A stretch of 64,000 nucleotides of DNA from Flagellimonas sp. MMG031 (GTDB lineage Bacteria > Bacteroidota > Bacteroidia > Flavobacteriales > Flavobacteriaceae): NCBI RefSeq assembly GCF_040112705.1, contig NZ_CP157804.1:2164001-2228000 (forward strand). The letters run 5' to 3'. Below the pieces are notes generated by a model. It was given only the letters and a program-made list of their open reading frames with translations. It searched no databases and was not told the origin of the DNA. Of this stretch, positions 17,118 to 25,913 are shown in pieces (position 1 is the stretch's first letter; each line of letters starts with the position of its first letter). Both the position numbers and the translations under genes were made by a program.

Positions 17118-19106
17118 ATGAATGACAAGGAAAAACATAGTAATGACGATGGCCACAATCACGACCACGGTGGCATCTTCGGCAAAAACACCGAACTCTA
17201 TTTTGCTATATTAAGTGGGGTCACACTAATAACAGGTTTCCTATTGGAGAAATTTACAGGGGTTTCAGAAAACATTCCTTTTGGACTCTATATTGCGGCC
17301 TACTTTTTTGGAGGTTATTTTACCCTGAAGGAAGCTATTAGCAAAGTGGCCAAGGGCGAATTTGAAATCGATTTCCTGATGCTGGTCGCGGCTGCGGGGG
17401 CGGCCTATCTGGGCGAATGGGCAGAAGGTGCCTTGTTGCTTTTCCTTTTTAGTCTGGGTCACGCATTGGAAAACTATGCAATGGGCAAGGCAAAAAAGTC
17501 CATTGCGGCACTGACCGACCTCGCCCCAAAAACAGCCCTTCTCAAGAAAGATGACGATACCGTTGAAGTGGGTATTGAAGAACTACAGGTGGGCGACATC
17601 ATCGTGGTGCGCCCCAACAGCAAGATATCCGCCGATGGTGTAATTGTAAAAGGTAACAGTAGTGTTGACCAGGCACCCATTACCGGGGAAAGCGTTCCGG
17701 TGGACAAAACACCAATAGAAAATCCGGACAAAGAGTATACCTCAAAAAGCAATATTCCCAATGAGAACCGTGTATTTTCAGGAACCATCAATGGCAACAA
17801 TACCCTTGAAATAAAGGTAATCAAAGAGGCAAAAGATTCTACCCTCAACCGCTTGGTCACTATGGTTCAGGAGGCTCAAGACCAGAAATCGCCCACCCAG
17901 TTGTTGACCGACAAGTTTGAGCGGTACTATGTGCCAGCGGTCATTATACTGGTCGTTGCACTGAATTTTGCTTTTTTGGTCATCGATGAACCGTGGAGCG
18001 AAAGCCTATACCGTTCCTTGGCGGTATTGGTAGCTGCAAGTCCGTGCGCGCTCGCCATTTCGACGCCATCTGCTGTATTGAGTGGTGTGGCAAGGGCTGC
18101 GCGTGGCGGGGTCTTGATAAAAGGCGGTCGCCCATTGGAAGATTTAGGGGTGCTTACCGCATTGGCCTTTGACAAGACAGGAACGCTTACCGAAGGAAAA
18201 CCAAAGCTTACCGACGTCGAAAGTTTTGGCAGTATAGATAAAAAGGAACTGTTGGAAATCGCGATTGCGGTTGAGGAACTGAGCGACCACCCCCTGGCAA
18301 AGGCAGTTGTACGGGACGGAATGGAACGGCTCGGGAAGGACACAAAGATTCCGGATGCCGATGATTTGGAGGCCGTACAGGGCAAGGGCATAAAGGCAAA
18401 CTATCAAGGGAATTCCATTTACATTGGTAACCTGGAACTCTTCGAGGATATTGATAAGGGCGTACCCGACGATGTATCAGAAAAGGTAAGAGCGCTTGAA
18501 GGGGAAGGAAAGACCACGATGCTAATAAAAAGGGGCAATGAATTTATAGGGATGCTGGGGCTGATGGACACCCCACGGGAAAAAGCCAAGGAAACCCTTG
18601 CCCAACTAAAGGAAATAGGCATCAAGAAAATGATAATGCTTACGGGCGACAACCAGAAAGTGGCAGATGCCGTAGCCGAGGAAATTGGGTTGACCGAAGC
18701 TCGCGGAAGTCTGCTTCCCGAAGAAAAAGTGGAGGCCATCAAAAAACTTGCGGAACAGGAAAATAAACTGGCAATGATAGGTGATGGGGTCAATGATGCC
18801 CCTGCTATGGCAAACAGTACCGTTGGTATTGCAATGGGTGCGGCGGGAAGCGACGTGGCTTTAGAAACCGCAGATATAGCACTAATGGCAGACAAACTGG
18901 AAACCTTGCCTTTTGCCATCGGTTTAAGCAGAAAAGCGAAGGCGATAATCAAGCAAAACTTATGGGTTAGCTTGGGGGTTGTTGCCCTTTTAATTCCTGC
19001 GACAATTATGAGTTGGGCAAGTATAGGGATAGCCGTGGCCATTCACGAGGGCTCTACGTTGGTAGTGGTGGTCAATGCATTGCGTTTGCTCGCCTACAAA
19101 AAATAA
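17118..19106 (+). CDS. P1B-4-type heavy-metal translocating ATPase
   Basis: A 662-residue metal pump. It has no N-terminal HMA domain, only a His-rich leader (GHNHDHGG). The transmembrane metal site is SPC (residues 308-310, SPCALAIS), the phosphorylation site is DKTGT with Asp352, the actuator loop has TGES, and the hinge has GDGVNDAPA. Near the C-terminus HEGST (His643) stands where P1B-4 enzymes usually have HEGGT. SPC plus HEG(G/S)T indicates the P1B-4 group (Co/Zn/Fe exporters) rather than CPC Cu/Zn types. A Fur-family gene follows directly and may control it. Confidence 0.93.
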   Translation: MNDKEKHSNDDGHNHDHGGIFGKNTELYFAILSGVTLITGFLLEKFTGVSENIPFGLYIAAYFFGGYFTLKEAISKVAKGEFEIDFLMLVAAAGAAYLGEWAEGALLLFLFSLGHALENYAMGKAKKSIAALTDLAPKTALLKKDDDTVEVGIEELQVGDIIVVRPNSKISADGVIVKGNSSVDQAPITGESVPVDKTPIENPDKEYTSKSNIPNENRVFSGTINGNNTLEIKVIKEAKDSTLNRLVTMVQEAQDQKSPTQLLTDKFERYYVPAVIILVVALNFAFLVIDEPWSESLYRSLAVLVAASPCALAISTPSAVLSGVARAARGGVLIKGGRPLEDLGVLTALAFDKTGTLTEGKPKLTDVESFGSIDKKELLEIAIAVEELSDHPLAKAVVRDGMERLGKDTKIPDADDLEAVQGKGIKANYQGNSIYIGNLELFEDIDKGVPDDVSEKVRALEGEGKTTMLIKRGNEFIGMLGLMDTPREKAKETLAQLKEIGIKKMIMLTGDNQKVADAVAEEIGLTEARGSLLPEEKVEAIKKLAEQENKLAMIGDGVNDAPAMANSTVGIAMGAAGSDVALETADIALMADKLETLPFAIGLSRKAKAIIKQNLWVSLGVVALLIPATIMSWASIGIAVAIHEGSTLVVVVNALRLLAYKK

Positions 19107-19144
19107 ATTCAATAAAGGAGATTGCCTTTGAATCAAGGTTAAAA

Positions 19145-19579
19145 ATGAACAAAACGGAAAAAATATTGTCGAATTACGGTATTCGCCCTACTCAAATGAG
19201 GTCCAAGATATACAGGTATCTGAGAAGGAAGCAAAGTGCCGTGTCCTTTTCCGACTTGAAAAAGGTCTTTGCTGAAAAGAGCGAAACCAATAAGACAGCA
19301 AACAGAACGACCTTTTATCGCAACCTTAAGATTTTTGAGGATAAAGGACTTATTCATCAGATAAATGATGGAACCGGAGTGGCAAAATTTGCGATTTCCG
19401 GTGAAAATGCAAAAGGTGAATACGGTTCAGATTTACATCTGCACTTTCATTGTACCGAATGTAAGAAAACAATCTGTTTGCCAAATAAAATACCGGAAGA
19501 AAGTTTACCAGCTGATTATAAAATAAACGATGTCAACCTGGTATTAAAAGGAATATGCGTGAAATGTAAGAAAAAATAA
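19145..19579 (+). CDS. Fur-family metal-responsive regulator (second copy)
   Basis: A 144-residue Fur-type protein from ATG 19145, 38 bp after the P1B-4 gene. It has a winged helix (RPTQMRSKIYRYLRR, NRTTFYRNLKIFEDKG) and a metal-binding C-terminus (DLHLHFHCTECKKTICL ... GICVKCKKK). It closely resembles the protein encoded at 14757, so the island carries two paralogous sensors. The gene ends at a strong terminator. Confidence 0.9.
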   Translation: MNKTEKILSNYGIRPTQMRSKIYRYLRRKQSAVSFSDLKKVFAEKSETNKTANRTTFYRNLKIFEDKGLIHQINDGTGVAKFAISGENAKGEYGSDLHLHFHCTECKKTICLPNKIPEESLPADYKINDVNLVLKGICVKCKKK

Positions 19580-19580
19580 C

Positions 19581-19643
19581 AGGTGGGAGTTCCAGAACTT
19601 TGAACCCTTGCGCCCAAGAGTCAAGTTCAAGGTTCTTCCACCT
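19581..19643 (+). terminator. Strong terminator after the P1B-4/Fur operon
   Basis: AGGTGG (19581-19586) pairs with CCACCT (19638-19643), and inside it AGAACTTTGAAC (19594-19605) pairs with GTTCAAGGTTCT (19625-19636) with one G-U, followed by TATTTAA. Begins right after the Fur stop codon. Confidence 0.8.
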
Positions 19644-19666
19644 TATTTAACCAAAAAAATACAACT

Positions 19667-19832
19667 ATAGAAAAATATGATATAACAATTATTGGTTTGT
19701 GTTTTGGCGATAATGGAATTCAGGGCAGCGGCAGAGGATATCGCACGGATGCCCCATTGGCATCCCACATTTTCAGAAACCTTTAAGGAAGCCTTTCTGG
19801 CCGCTACCGAAGATAGGGCATTGCATATATAA
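19667..19832 (+). pseudogene. Remnant of a pyridine-nucleotide-disulphide oxidoreductase (Lpd/MerA-like)
   Basis: Codons from 19670 read [10 protein letters not shown], the typical FAD-binding start of this family, with ATA where an ATG would be expected. About ten codons on, the register shifts and the sequence continues as [33 protein letters not shown] and a final RALHI stop at 19832, matching the end of a dihydrolipoamide-dehydrogenase dimerisation domain. The roughly 400 residues between are missing. This is an internal-deletion fossil, not an expressed enzyme. Confidence 0.6.
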
Positions 19833-19866
19833 ATATTGGGGCAAGTAATACCATATAAAATATAAG

Positions 19867-20079
19867 ATGATGAAGAAAATTCAAAAGCTAACCCAGGAAA
19901 TCAACGAATTGACAGTAAGGATTGAACACGAATATCCCGAACTCTATCGGTATTTGGATGAGAACCCCATAACGATTCCCGTAGATGATGAAGCAAAACC
20001 GACCATTAAATCGTTCGCTGATTATTTGGAGAGCTTAAAATCGATTTTGGAAAAATATATGGAATCCCATAATAAGTAA
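19867..20079 (+). CDS. Small soluble helical protein, unknown
   Basis: A 70-residue acidic protein with two predicted helices around a central TIPVDDEAKPTI segment. It lies 44 bp upstream of the CDF-type transporter gene and on the same strand. No family recognised; no signal peptide or cysteines. Confidence 0.6.
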   Translation: MMKKIQKLTQEINELTVRIEHEYPELYRYLDENPITIPVDDEAKPTIKSFADYLESLKSILEKYMESHNK

Positions 20080-20122
20080 AGAGTGAAAAGACCAAACGTA
20101 GAATTTAATACAGATTATTTAA

Positions 20123-20923
20123 ATGTCCACCATAAACAAAACCACTTTTAAGGTAAGTCAAATGGATTGCCCTTCAGAAGAACAGATGATAAGGATGAAA
20201 CTGGAGTCAAACCCTCAAATCAAATATCTGGACTTTGACATTCCGAATAGAAAGTTGGATGTGTACCATCAGGGGAATGCCCAAGAAATAAACGTGGAAT
20301 TGGGTGCATTAAAGCTGGGGGAAAAACTTTTGGGAACAGAAAAGGCGGAAACACCTATTGCCGAAGACGAGACCAAACAAAAGAAGATACTCTGGTGGGT
20401 CTTGTACATCAATTTTGGGTTTTTCGTTATCGAAATGACCACGGGTTGGATTTCTTCCTCGATGGGCCTTATTGCGGATTCACTAGATATGCTAGCCGAT
20501 TCCATTGTGTACGCGTTGAGCCTTTTTGCCGTAGGCGGCGCTATTTCCAGAAAAAAGAAAGTGGCGAAGTTCAGTGGCTATTTTCAAATGGCCTTGGCCC
20601 TGCTGGGATTTTCGGAAGTCCTGAGAAGGTTTTTGAGCAGTAGTGAAACCCCTTTGTTCCAATGGATGATAATCGTTTCCATTTTCGCCCTTATCGGCAA
20701 CCTCGTTTCCCTATGGCTGATAAACAAGGCCAAAAGCAAGGAAGCGCATATGCAGGCAAGTGCCATCTTTACCTCAAACGACATTATTGTGAACGGCGGG
20801 GTAATACTGGCAGGGGTGCTGGTTTATTTTTTAGACAGTAAATGGCCCGATTTGGTCATAGGCGGTATTGTATTTGCCTTTGTGATGCGAGGAGCCATTA
20901 GAATTTTAAAATTGTCCAAATAA
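20123..20923 (+). CDS. CDF-type cation transporter with an N-terminal HMA-like domain
   Basis: A 266-residue protein. Residues about 1-70 resemble a degenerate heavy-metal-associated fold (FKVSQMDCPSEEQMIRMKL; one Cys rather than CxxC). Residues about 90-262 are a CDF transmembrane domain with the SMGLIADSLDMLADS metal-site helix. There is no C-terminal cytoplasmic domain, so the HMA-like part may replace it. Expected role is efflux of Zn/Co/Cd-type cations. Confidence 0.82.
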   Translation: MSTINKTTFKVSQMDCPSEEQMIRMKLESNPQIKYLDFDIPNRKLDVYHQGNAQEINVELGALKLGEKLLGTEKAETPIAEDETKQKKILWWVLYINFGFFVIEMTTGWISSSMGLIADSLDMLADSIVYALSLFAVGGAISRKKKVAKFSGYFQMALALLGFSEVLRRFLSSSETPLFQWMIIVSIFALIGNLVSLWLINKAKSKEAHMQASAIFTSNDIIVNGGVILAGVLVYFLDSKWPDLVIGGIVFAFVMRGAIRILKLSK

Positions 20924-20959
20924 CGTATTGGGAAGAAAAGAAATAGCAAAAGAAAGATT

Positions 20960-21871
20960 TTGGAAAGGAATCCAAATGCCATATCCCGAATAGGACTCAA
21001 AACTACCCTCGTAGGTATTTTGATCAGTGCATTATTGGCATTGATCAAAGGTTTGGGCGGGGTGTTCGGGCATTCTTATGCCCTTATTGCCGATGCGATC
21101 GAATCCGGGGCGGATGTGCTGACATCCGCACTATTATGGGCCGGGTTGAAATGGTCGTCAAGGCCACCGGATGAAAACCATCCCTACGGACACGGTAAGA
21201 TAGAGGCCCTGGTGGCGGTGGGTATTGCTATAGCCCTAACCATTGCAGGTGGTATAATCATAAGGGACAGCATCGACCATATTCTGGTACCCCACAAAAC
21301 TCCTGCACCCTTCACACTCTTCATACTGGTATTTGTTGTCCTCACGAAAGAGGCGTTGTATCGTTATGTCATGAAAACAGGTGATGAAATCAATAGTTCG
21401 GCCGTCAAGGCCGATGCATTTCACCATAGGAGTGATGCCATTACGTCGATAGCCGCTTTTATAGGTATTTCCATAGCATTGATCGGTGGCGAAGGGTTTG
21501 AGATAGCGGATGATTTCGCGGCACTCATTGCAGCGGGCATTATTCTGTTCAATGCCTATAAAATAGCTAGGTCATCGGTAAGGGAGTTGCTGGACGAAGC
21601 TGTTGAGCCCGAATTTCGAAATGAGGTTATCCGACAGGCCGAAGCCGTTCCTGAAGTGGTAAGGGTAGAGCGCTGCCATTCCCGAAAGATGGGAACGGCC
21701 TTTCATATCGATATGCATATTTGGATCGATGGGGAATTAACTGTGACCGAGGGCCATGATATTGCACACAAAGTAAAGGAGAGATTGTTCAGGTCATATT
21801 CCGAGATACTTGACGTGCACATCCATATCGAACCTAGCAAAGAGAGAAATGTTAAAATGACAGAATTATGA
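20960..21871 (+). CDS. Cation diffusion facilitator family transporter
   Basis: A 303-residue CDF protein from a TTG start (no ATG is available in this frame near the N-terminus). The membrane domain has the typical HSYALIADAIESGADVLTS metal-site helix, the ENHPYGHGKIEAL loop and AFHHRSDAITS helix, followed by a cytoplasmic dimerisation domain ending in HIHIEP. A divalent-cation/H+ antiporter. Its stop overlaps the start of the antiporter gene by 4 bp. Confidence 0.9.
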   Translation: MERNPNAISRIGLKTTLVGILISALLALIKGLGGVFGHSYALIADAIESGADVLTSALLWAGLKWSSRPPDENHPYGHGKIEALVAVGIAIALTIAGGIIIRDSIDHILVPHKTPAPFTLFILVFVVLTKEALYRYVMKTGDEINSSAVKADAFHHRSDAITSIAAFIGISIALIGGEGFEIADDFAALIAAGIILFNAYKIARSSVRELLDEAVEPEFRNEVIRQAEAVPEVVRVERCHSRKMGTAFHIDMHIWIDGELTVTEGHDIAHKVKERLFRSYSEILDVHIHIEPSKERNVKMTEL

Positions 21872-22872
21872 ACAGTTGGCTATTGGTACTCGTTTTGGGC
21901 CTAGCGGCCTGGGCAGCACACTGGGGTGCGGATCGATTGTTGACCCCTTTAAAGTTGCTCCGCAAGCAATGGGGCCTTACCGCTTCCGCTGGAGCCGCTT
22001 TTCTTGCCTTTGTAACGGCAAGCCCTGAAGTTGCCATAAATATTACCAGTGCAGCTCGGGGAGTCTCCAATATTGGCCTGGGAAATTTGTTGGGTTCCAA
22101 TATTATTTCCATTCCCTTAATGGTGACCATAGCTTATTTTGCTTCCCGGAAACAGTTCAAGAACAACAAGGAACATCAAGAGCATCTTGATAAAAACGTT
22201 CTGGCATTGAACAAACGTTCGGTTTCCGTACTGTCCCTTCCATACTTGGGCATTATCGCCCTTGTGGCCATTTTGACCTTGCCAAAGCCCTGGCGCGGGC
22301 TACAACCAATAGACGGGTGGATTATGCTGGTCGCTTATGCTGCCTTTTTGACTCACGCAATCATAAAAGGCAAGGAAAAGGGCAAAAAAGTAGAATGGAA
22401 CAAAAAACAGGTCTGGTTATCGATTGCCGGGGCCTTGGCCATAGCAGTCGGAGCATTTTTCATAGTGAAGGCGACCGAAAATATTGTTTCTGCCCTAAAT
22501 ATTTCTGAAATCGTGGGAGGCCTTTTCATCACGGGCATAATGACCACCGCACCGGAAATATTCAAGACCTGGAGCGTGGTAAAAGGGGGAGAGGTGACTG
22601 CGGGTACCACCAGTGTTATAGCGGACAATGCCGTAACGATGACGGTGGCATTTTTTCCGCTGGCGTTGGTAACCACCCCCATTGAGGATTTTGAACTGTT
22701 CTGGGTCAACCTGGCCTTTGTCGGGCTTATGCCGCTGCTTTACACACTATTTGTGCATCAAAGCAAGGAACTGCACGGTTTCTCTCGTTGGCAAATTTTT
22801 GTGTTTGATGCTGCCTATGTCGCCTATTTACTGGTCATGGTTTTTTTCGTGTTGAAACTTTTTGATAGATGA
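21868..22872 (+). CDS. Sodium/calcium-exchanger (CaCA) family antiporter
   Basis: A 334-residue membrane protein with two inverted alpha-repeats: AFLAFVTASPEVAINITSA with GLGNLLGSNI in the first half, and GLFITGIMTTAPEIFKTW with TSVIADNAVTM in the second. About ten transmembrane helices. It is coupled to the CDF gene (ATGA overlap) and to the small gene after it. The ion is not determined by sequence; Ca2+ or another divalent cation is likely. Confidence 0.85.
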   Translation: MNSWLLVLVLGLAAWAAHWGADRLLTPLKLLRKQWGLTASAGAAFLAFVTASPEVAINITSAARGVSNIGLGNLLGSNIISIPLMVTIAYFASRKQFKNNKEHQEHLDKNVLALNKRSVSVLSLPYLGIIALVAILTLPKPWRGLQPIDGWIMLVAYAAFLTHAIIKGKEKGKKVEWNKKQVWLSIAGALAIAVGAFFIVKATENIVSALNISEIVGGLFITGIMTTAPEIFKTWSVVKGGEVTAGTTSVIADNAVTMTVAFFPLALVTTPIEDFELFWVNLAFVGLMPLLYTLFVHQSKELHGFSRWQIFVFDAAYVAYLLVMVFFVLKLFDR

Positions 22873-23042
22873 AAAAGGAACTTTTTAAAGATTGCTCGAT
22901 GAGGCTCAATATGCTGGATGAAAACATCCACAAATTGGCCGTAAAGTATGCTGAAGAATACTATATAACAAACCAATGCTCCAAGGAGGAAGCCCTTGAA
23001 CGCGGTATTGTAAAAGCAGAGATGGAAGGGCGAAAGCTCTAA
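22869..23042 (+). CDS. Small protein, tandem paralogue 1
   Basis: A 57-residue protein whose ATG overlaps the antiporter stop (ATGA), so it is translationally coupled. Its second half, KLAVKYAEEYYITN...SKEEALERGIVKAEMEG, has the same spacing as the next small protein (KALKIAQELVKEN...SREKAITEGIKRAEEW). No known family recognised. Confidence 0.6.
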   Translation: MKKELFKDCSMRLNMLDENIHKLAVKYAEEYYITNQCSKEEALERGIVKAEMEGRKL

Positions 23043-23056
23043 AAAAAGTATAGAAT

Positions 23057-23233
23057 ATGGACTGGACATTTGAAGATTTCAAAACAAAGCTTGATGGCCT
23101 ACAGCCGTCAGTTCGGAAGAAGGCCCTCAAAATTGCGCAAGAATTGGTAAAGGAGAATGGGTATTCTCGTGAGAAGGCCATTACGGAGGGAATCAAACGT
23201 GCAGAAGAATGGTTTTATGACCTTAGGGGATAG
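23057..23233 (+). CDS. Small protein, tandem paralogue 2
   Basis: A 58-residue acidic/basic helical protein starting 14 bp after its apparent paralogue. The shared pattern is K-A-x-K/Y-A-x-E, an S-R/K-E-x-A turn, then G-I-x-x-A-E. Such motifs suggest a small helical-bundle or nucleic-acid-related protein, but I cannot assign a function. Confidence 0.6.
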   Translation: MDWTFEDFKTKLDGLQPSVRKKALKIAQELVKENGYSREKAITEGIKRAEEWFYDLRG

Positions 23234-23269
23234 CATTGGTGCGTTAATTTAAGTAAAGCACAGTACATT

Positions 23270-23452
23270 ATGTCACGGGAAAGGAGAAAGCGGAGACTAG
23301 AGGAAAAAAAGGGTAATTCAATAAACAAAAAAGTGAGAACCAGAAAGGAGAAAGCGTATTGCCTGTTGGTTTTTGTGGCAATGTTCCTTGCGGTGCTGAC
23401 AATTGCCTTTCTAGATGCAATTCTATATGGTTTTTACCTGCTTTTCAATTGA
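23270..23452 (+). CDS. Small basic single-span membrane protein
   Basis: A 60-residue protein with a highly basic N-terminus (ERRKRRLEEKKG) and one C-terminal transmembrane helix (residues about 30-55). Lies between the tandem small genes and a universal stress protein gene. Function unknown. Confidence 0.45.
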   Translation: MSRERRKRRLEEKKGNSINKKVRTRKEKAYCLLVFVAMFLAVLTIAFLDAILYGFYLLFN

Positions 23453-23508
23453 ATAATTAAACCTAAAAAGAAAGATTAATGAAGTCAAATCAATAAAAAC
23501 AAAATGAT

Positions 23509-24351
23509 ATGAAAGATGACGGAATTTTAATACCTGTAGATTTCACAGAGGTTTCAGAAAATGCGGTGAGCTATGCTATTGGGCTAGCACAAAAATTGAA
23601 ATCAAAACTGGTTTTTGTCCACGCCTATTCAGTGGCATATCCATCCGGTACGCCCATCGGGATGGCAACTATGGCACACAATGTAACAGATACCACAGCA
23701 TCACAAGAAAAAATCAATAAAGAAAAATTGGATAAGTTTCTAAGAGGCTTTCCTGAACTGGACAAGTTGGAATTTCAAGCAATGATCGGTTTCGGGGCAA
23801 CGGTCGATGTGATTTCTGGCCTAGCTAAGGAAATAAATACCAGTCTTGTCGTTATGGGTACCAAGGGTACGGCTTCGGGATTTGATGAAATTTTTATTGG
23901 AACCGTTACCGAAAAGGTGACACAAAAGGCACCTTGTCCAGTACTGGCCGTACCTGAAGATGCCAGCTATACTGCATATAAGCGTATCGGGGTCGCAGTG
24001 GATACGGATAGTATGGATAATAGAATAGATTTTGAAATGTTGTCCAAATTATTGGAAAACTATAATGCACAATTGCACTTTGTACATATAGCGGACAAAC
24101 AGGAAAGGGTGCCGGAGAAAGCATTTATTCGTGAAAGATTTGGCAAACTTCTTGTACCTAATCAATGGTCTTTTACAGTTATCGAGGAAGGCAAACCCGA
24201 AGAGGGTATCGATGAATTTTTGACTGAAACCCCAATAGACCTATTGGTTTTGCTTTACAGGGAACACGGATTTTTTGAGGCAGTTTTCAAAAAGGGGCTA
24301 AGAAAAAAAATGCTGTATGCCTCCAAGGCCCCATTGCTGATAGTTAAGTAG
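23509..24351 (+). CDS. Tandem universal stress protein
   Basis: A 280-residue protein of two USP folds. The first domain (residues 1-145) has the ILIPVDFTEVSENAVSYA start and the ATP-loop signature VVMGTKGTASGFDEIFIGTVTEKV. The second domain (about 150-280) is degenerate in that loop. Three further USP genes lie at 46258 and 53976 (tandem and single domain), so general stress proteins are a theme of the island. Confidence 0.9.
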   Translation: MKDDGILIPVDFTEVSENAVSYAIGLAQKLKSKLVFVHAYSVAYPSGTPIGMATMAHNVTDTTASQEKINKEKLDKFLRGFPELDKLEFQAMIGFGATVDVISGLAKEINTSLVVMGTKGTASGFDEIFIGTVTEKVTQKAPCPVLAVPEDASYTAYKRIGVAVDTDSMDNRIDFEMLSKLLENYNAQLHFVHIADKQERVPEKAFIRERFGKLLVPNQWSFTVIEEGKPEEGIDEFLTETPIDLLVLLYREHGFFEAVFKKGLRKKMLYASKAPLLIVK

Positions 24352-24384
24352 CCCTTCTACTTATGTGCTCTAGTAAATATTAGT

Positions 24385-24528
24385 TTTCGCTTACTACGCG
24401 AAATTATCGTGCTCATTCTGGAAGCTAGTGGACTTGCCACAATGTGGGAGGCCGTATTTGCCGATGTGGGAGTAGCGTTATTGGCAATATTCAATGCGGT
24501 TCGATTGCAGAAGATGAAGTGGACTTAG
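24385..24528 (+). pseudogene. C-terminal remnant of a heavy-metal P1B ATPase
   Basis: Translated from 24385 the frame gives FRLLREIIVLILEASGLATM then WEAVFADVGVALLAIFNAVR and stops at 24526-24528. This matches the last two transmembrane helices of Cd/Zn-type P1B ATPases (GxATMWxAVFADxGxxLLxxxNxxR). Everything upstream of that is absent. Together with the flavoprotein remnant at 19.7 kb it shows gene loss between modules. The rest of 24352-24681 holds nothing I can identify. Confidence 0.75.
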
Positions 24529-24681
24529 GAATAGTAAGTATCGAAATATAAATTTTCATTCTGACCAACGCACAATTTCCCACAGTACGGGATTTGCATA
24601 ATTAAATCAACAACCCTTTTAAGATGTAAACACTTCTTTCTTGATAAATTACTATAAATAAATTTAGACTAAACTAAAAAT

Positions 24682-24709
24682 ATATTTATATTTACAAAAA
24701 TATAAATAT
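24682..24709. repeat. 12-bp AT-only inverted repeat just before the di-haem gene
   Basis: ATATTTATATTT (24682-24693) and AAATATAAATAT (24698-24709) are perfect inverted copies around a 4-base ACAA centre. The right arm ends 4 bp before the ATG at 24714. Candidate operator or a start-occluding RNA hairpin. Confidence 0.55.
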
Positions 24710-24713
24710 AGCA

Positions 24714-25913
24714 ATGCCTAAAATTATTCAATTTTACATTGGTCTGTCCTTAATCGCTCTACTTGGCTGTGAAAATTTCGGACCCGAAGAACCTATGGAG
24801 TTTGAGTTATTGGATGGGCCGTTGGATGGATTGTCCGTTAGTGAGCAACAGCGTTTTTTAGCCGGGGATATTGCCTTTAACGATGATGTTTTTACCGTTG
24901 AAAAAGGCCTTGGTCCCTTGTTTGTTGGCACCAGCTGTGCAAGTTGCCATTCAGGGGATGGAAAAGGTCACCCATTTAATCAACTTATTAGGTTTGGTAA
25001 CAATGATTTGACCATACCCTCGATGTTATCCTTTGGTGATGGCAGGAACCAGATTCAAAATAAAGCCATACCGGGTTTTGAACCGGAGACCGTGCCGGAA
25101 GGCTTCCCATTTTCCATTTTGGTCGCTCCGGCGGTGACGGGATTGGGTTTGTTGGATGCTGTCTCTGATGCGGATATTTTGGCTCACGCAGACCCTTCTG
25201 ATGAAAATCAGGACGGCATTAGTGGAAGGCCTCACTACAATATTCCTCCTGAATTCACCAAGATTCGGAATAATAGTGTTCCCCAGGGAAACAATTATAT
25301 CTTCAGGTTTGGAAAGAAAGCGGGTAGTTATGATTTGTTGCACCAAAGCGTCAGCGCATATAACCAGGACATAGGAATTACATCCCTTTATGACCCTATA
25401 GACCCGTTCAGTGGACTTGAAGAGGATCCTGAAATAAGCACCCAGACCTTGAACGATGTCGTTTTCTACCTTAAAACCTTAAAAGCACCAATTCCCAGAA
25501 ATCAAACAGACCCCGATGTAATTGCTGGGAAAGAACTCTTTGAATCTGTACAATGTGCTGTCTGTCACACACCCACGTTGACCACAGGATTTTCCCCAAT
25601 TGAATCGTTATCCCTTAAGGAATTTCATCCCTACACGGATTTGTTGTTACATGACATGGGGCCTGAATTGGATGATGGATTCACCGAAGGAAATGTCGGG
25701 ACTTCTGAATGGAGAACCCCACCGCTGTGGGGAATCGGTTTATCGGCCAATTCCCAAGGCGGGCAAATGTTCCTGTTACATGATGGAAGGGCTTCGAGCA
25801 TTGAAGAGGCAATTGAATTGCACGGCGGTGAGGCCGATAATTCAAAAGCCCGGTATTTGTCCCTGACCCCAAAAGAAAAATCACAACTGATAAAATTCAT
25901 TAATTCCCTATAG
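24714..25913 (+). CDS. Di-haem oxidoreductase-like lipoprotein (DUF1111/DHOR family)
   Basis: A 399-residue exported protein with a lipoprotein signal ending in ALLGC. It has two c-type haem sites, CASCH (near residue 79) and CAVCH (near residue 282), and the family features LTIPSMLSFGDGRNQ and TPPLWGIGLS. DHOR proteins are periplasmic redox proteins of debated substrate, often found with metal or iron uptake. The next gene encodes a Rieske protein in the same frame immediately after the stop, suggesting an electron-transfer pair. Confidence 0.88.
   Translation: MPKIIQFYIGLSLIALLGCENFGPEEPMEFELLDGPLDGLSVSEQQRFLAGDIAFNDDVFTVEKGLGPLFVGTSCASCHSGDGKGHPFNQLIRFGNNDLTIPSMLSFGDGRNQIQNKAIPGFEPETVPEGFPFSILVAPAVTGLGLLDAVSDADILAHADPSDENQDGISGRPHYNIPPEFTKIRNNSVPQGNNYIFRFGKKAGSYDLLHQSVSAYNQDIGITSLYDPIDPFSGLEEDPEISTQTLNDVVFYLKTLKAPIPRNQTDPDVIAGKELFESVQCAVCHTPTLTTGFSPIESLSLKEFHPYTDLLLHDMGPELDDGFTEGNVGTSEWRTPPLWGIGLSANSQGGQMFLLHDGRASSIEEAIELHGGEADNSKARYLSLTPKEKSQLIKFINSL

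Noticed and set aside
18419..19042. 207-codon minus-strand open frame opposite the P1B-4 ATPase
   Set aside because: Antisense shadow of a fully conserved ATPase region; Ala/Ser-rich translation typical of such shadows.
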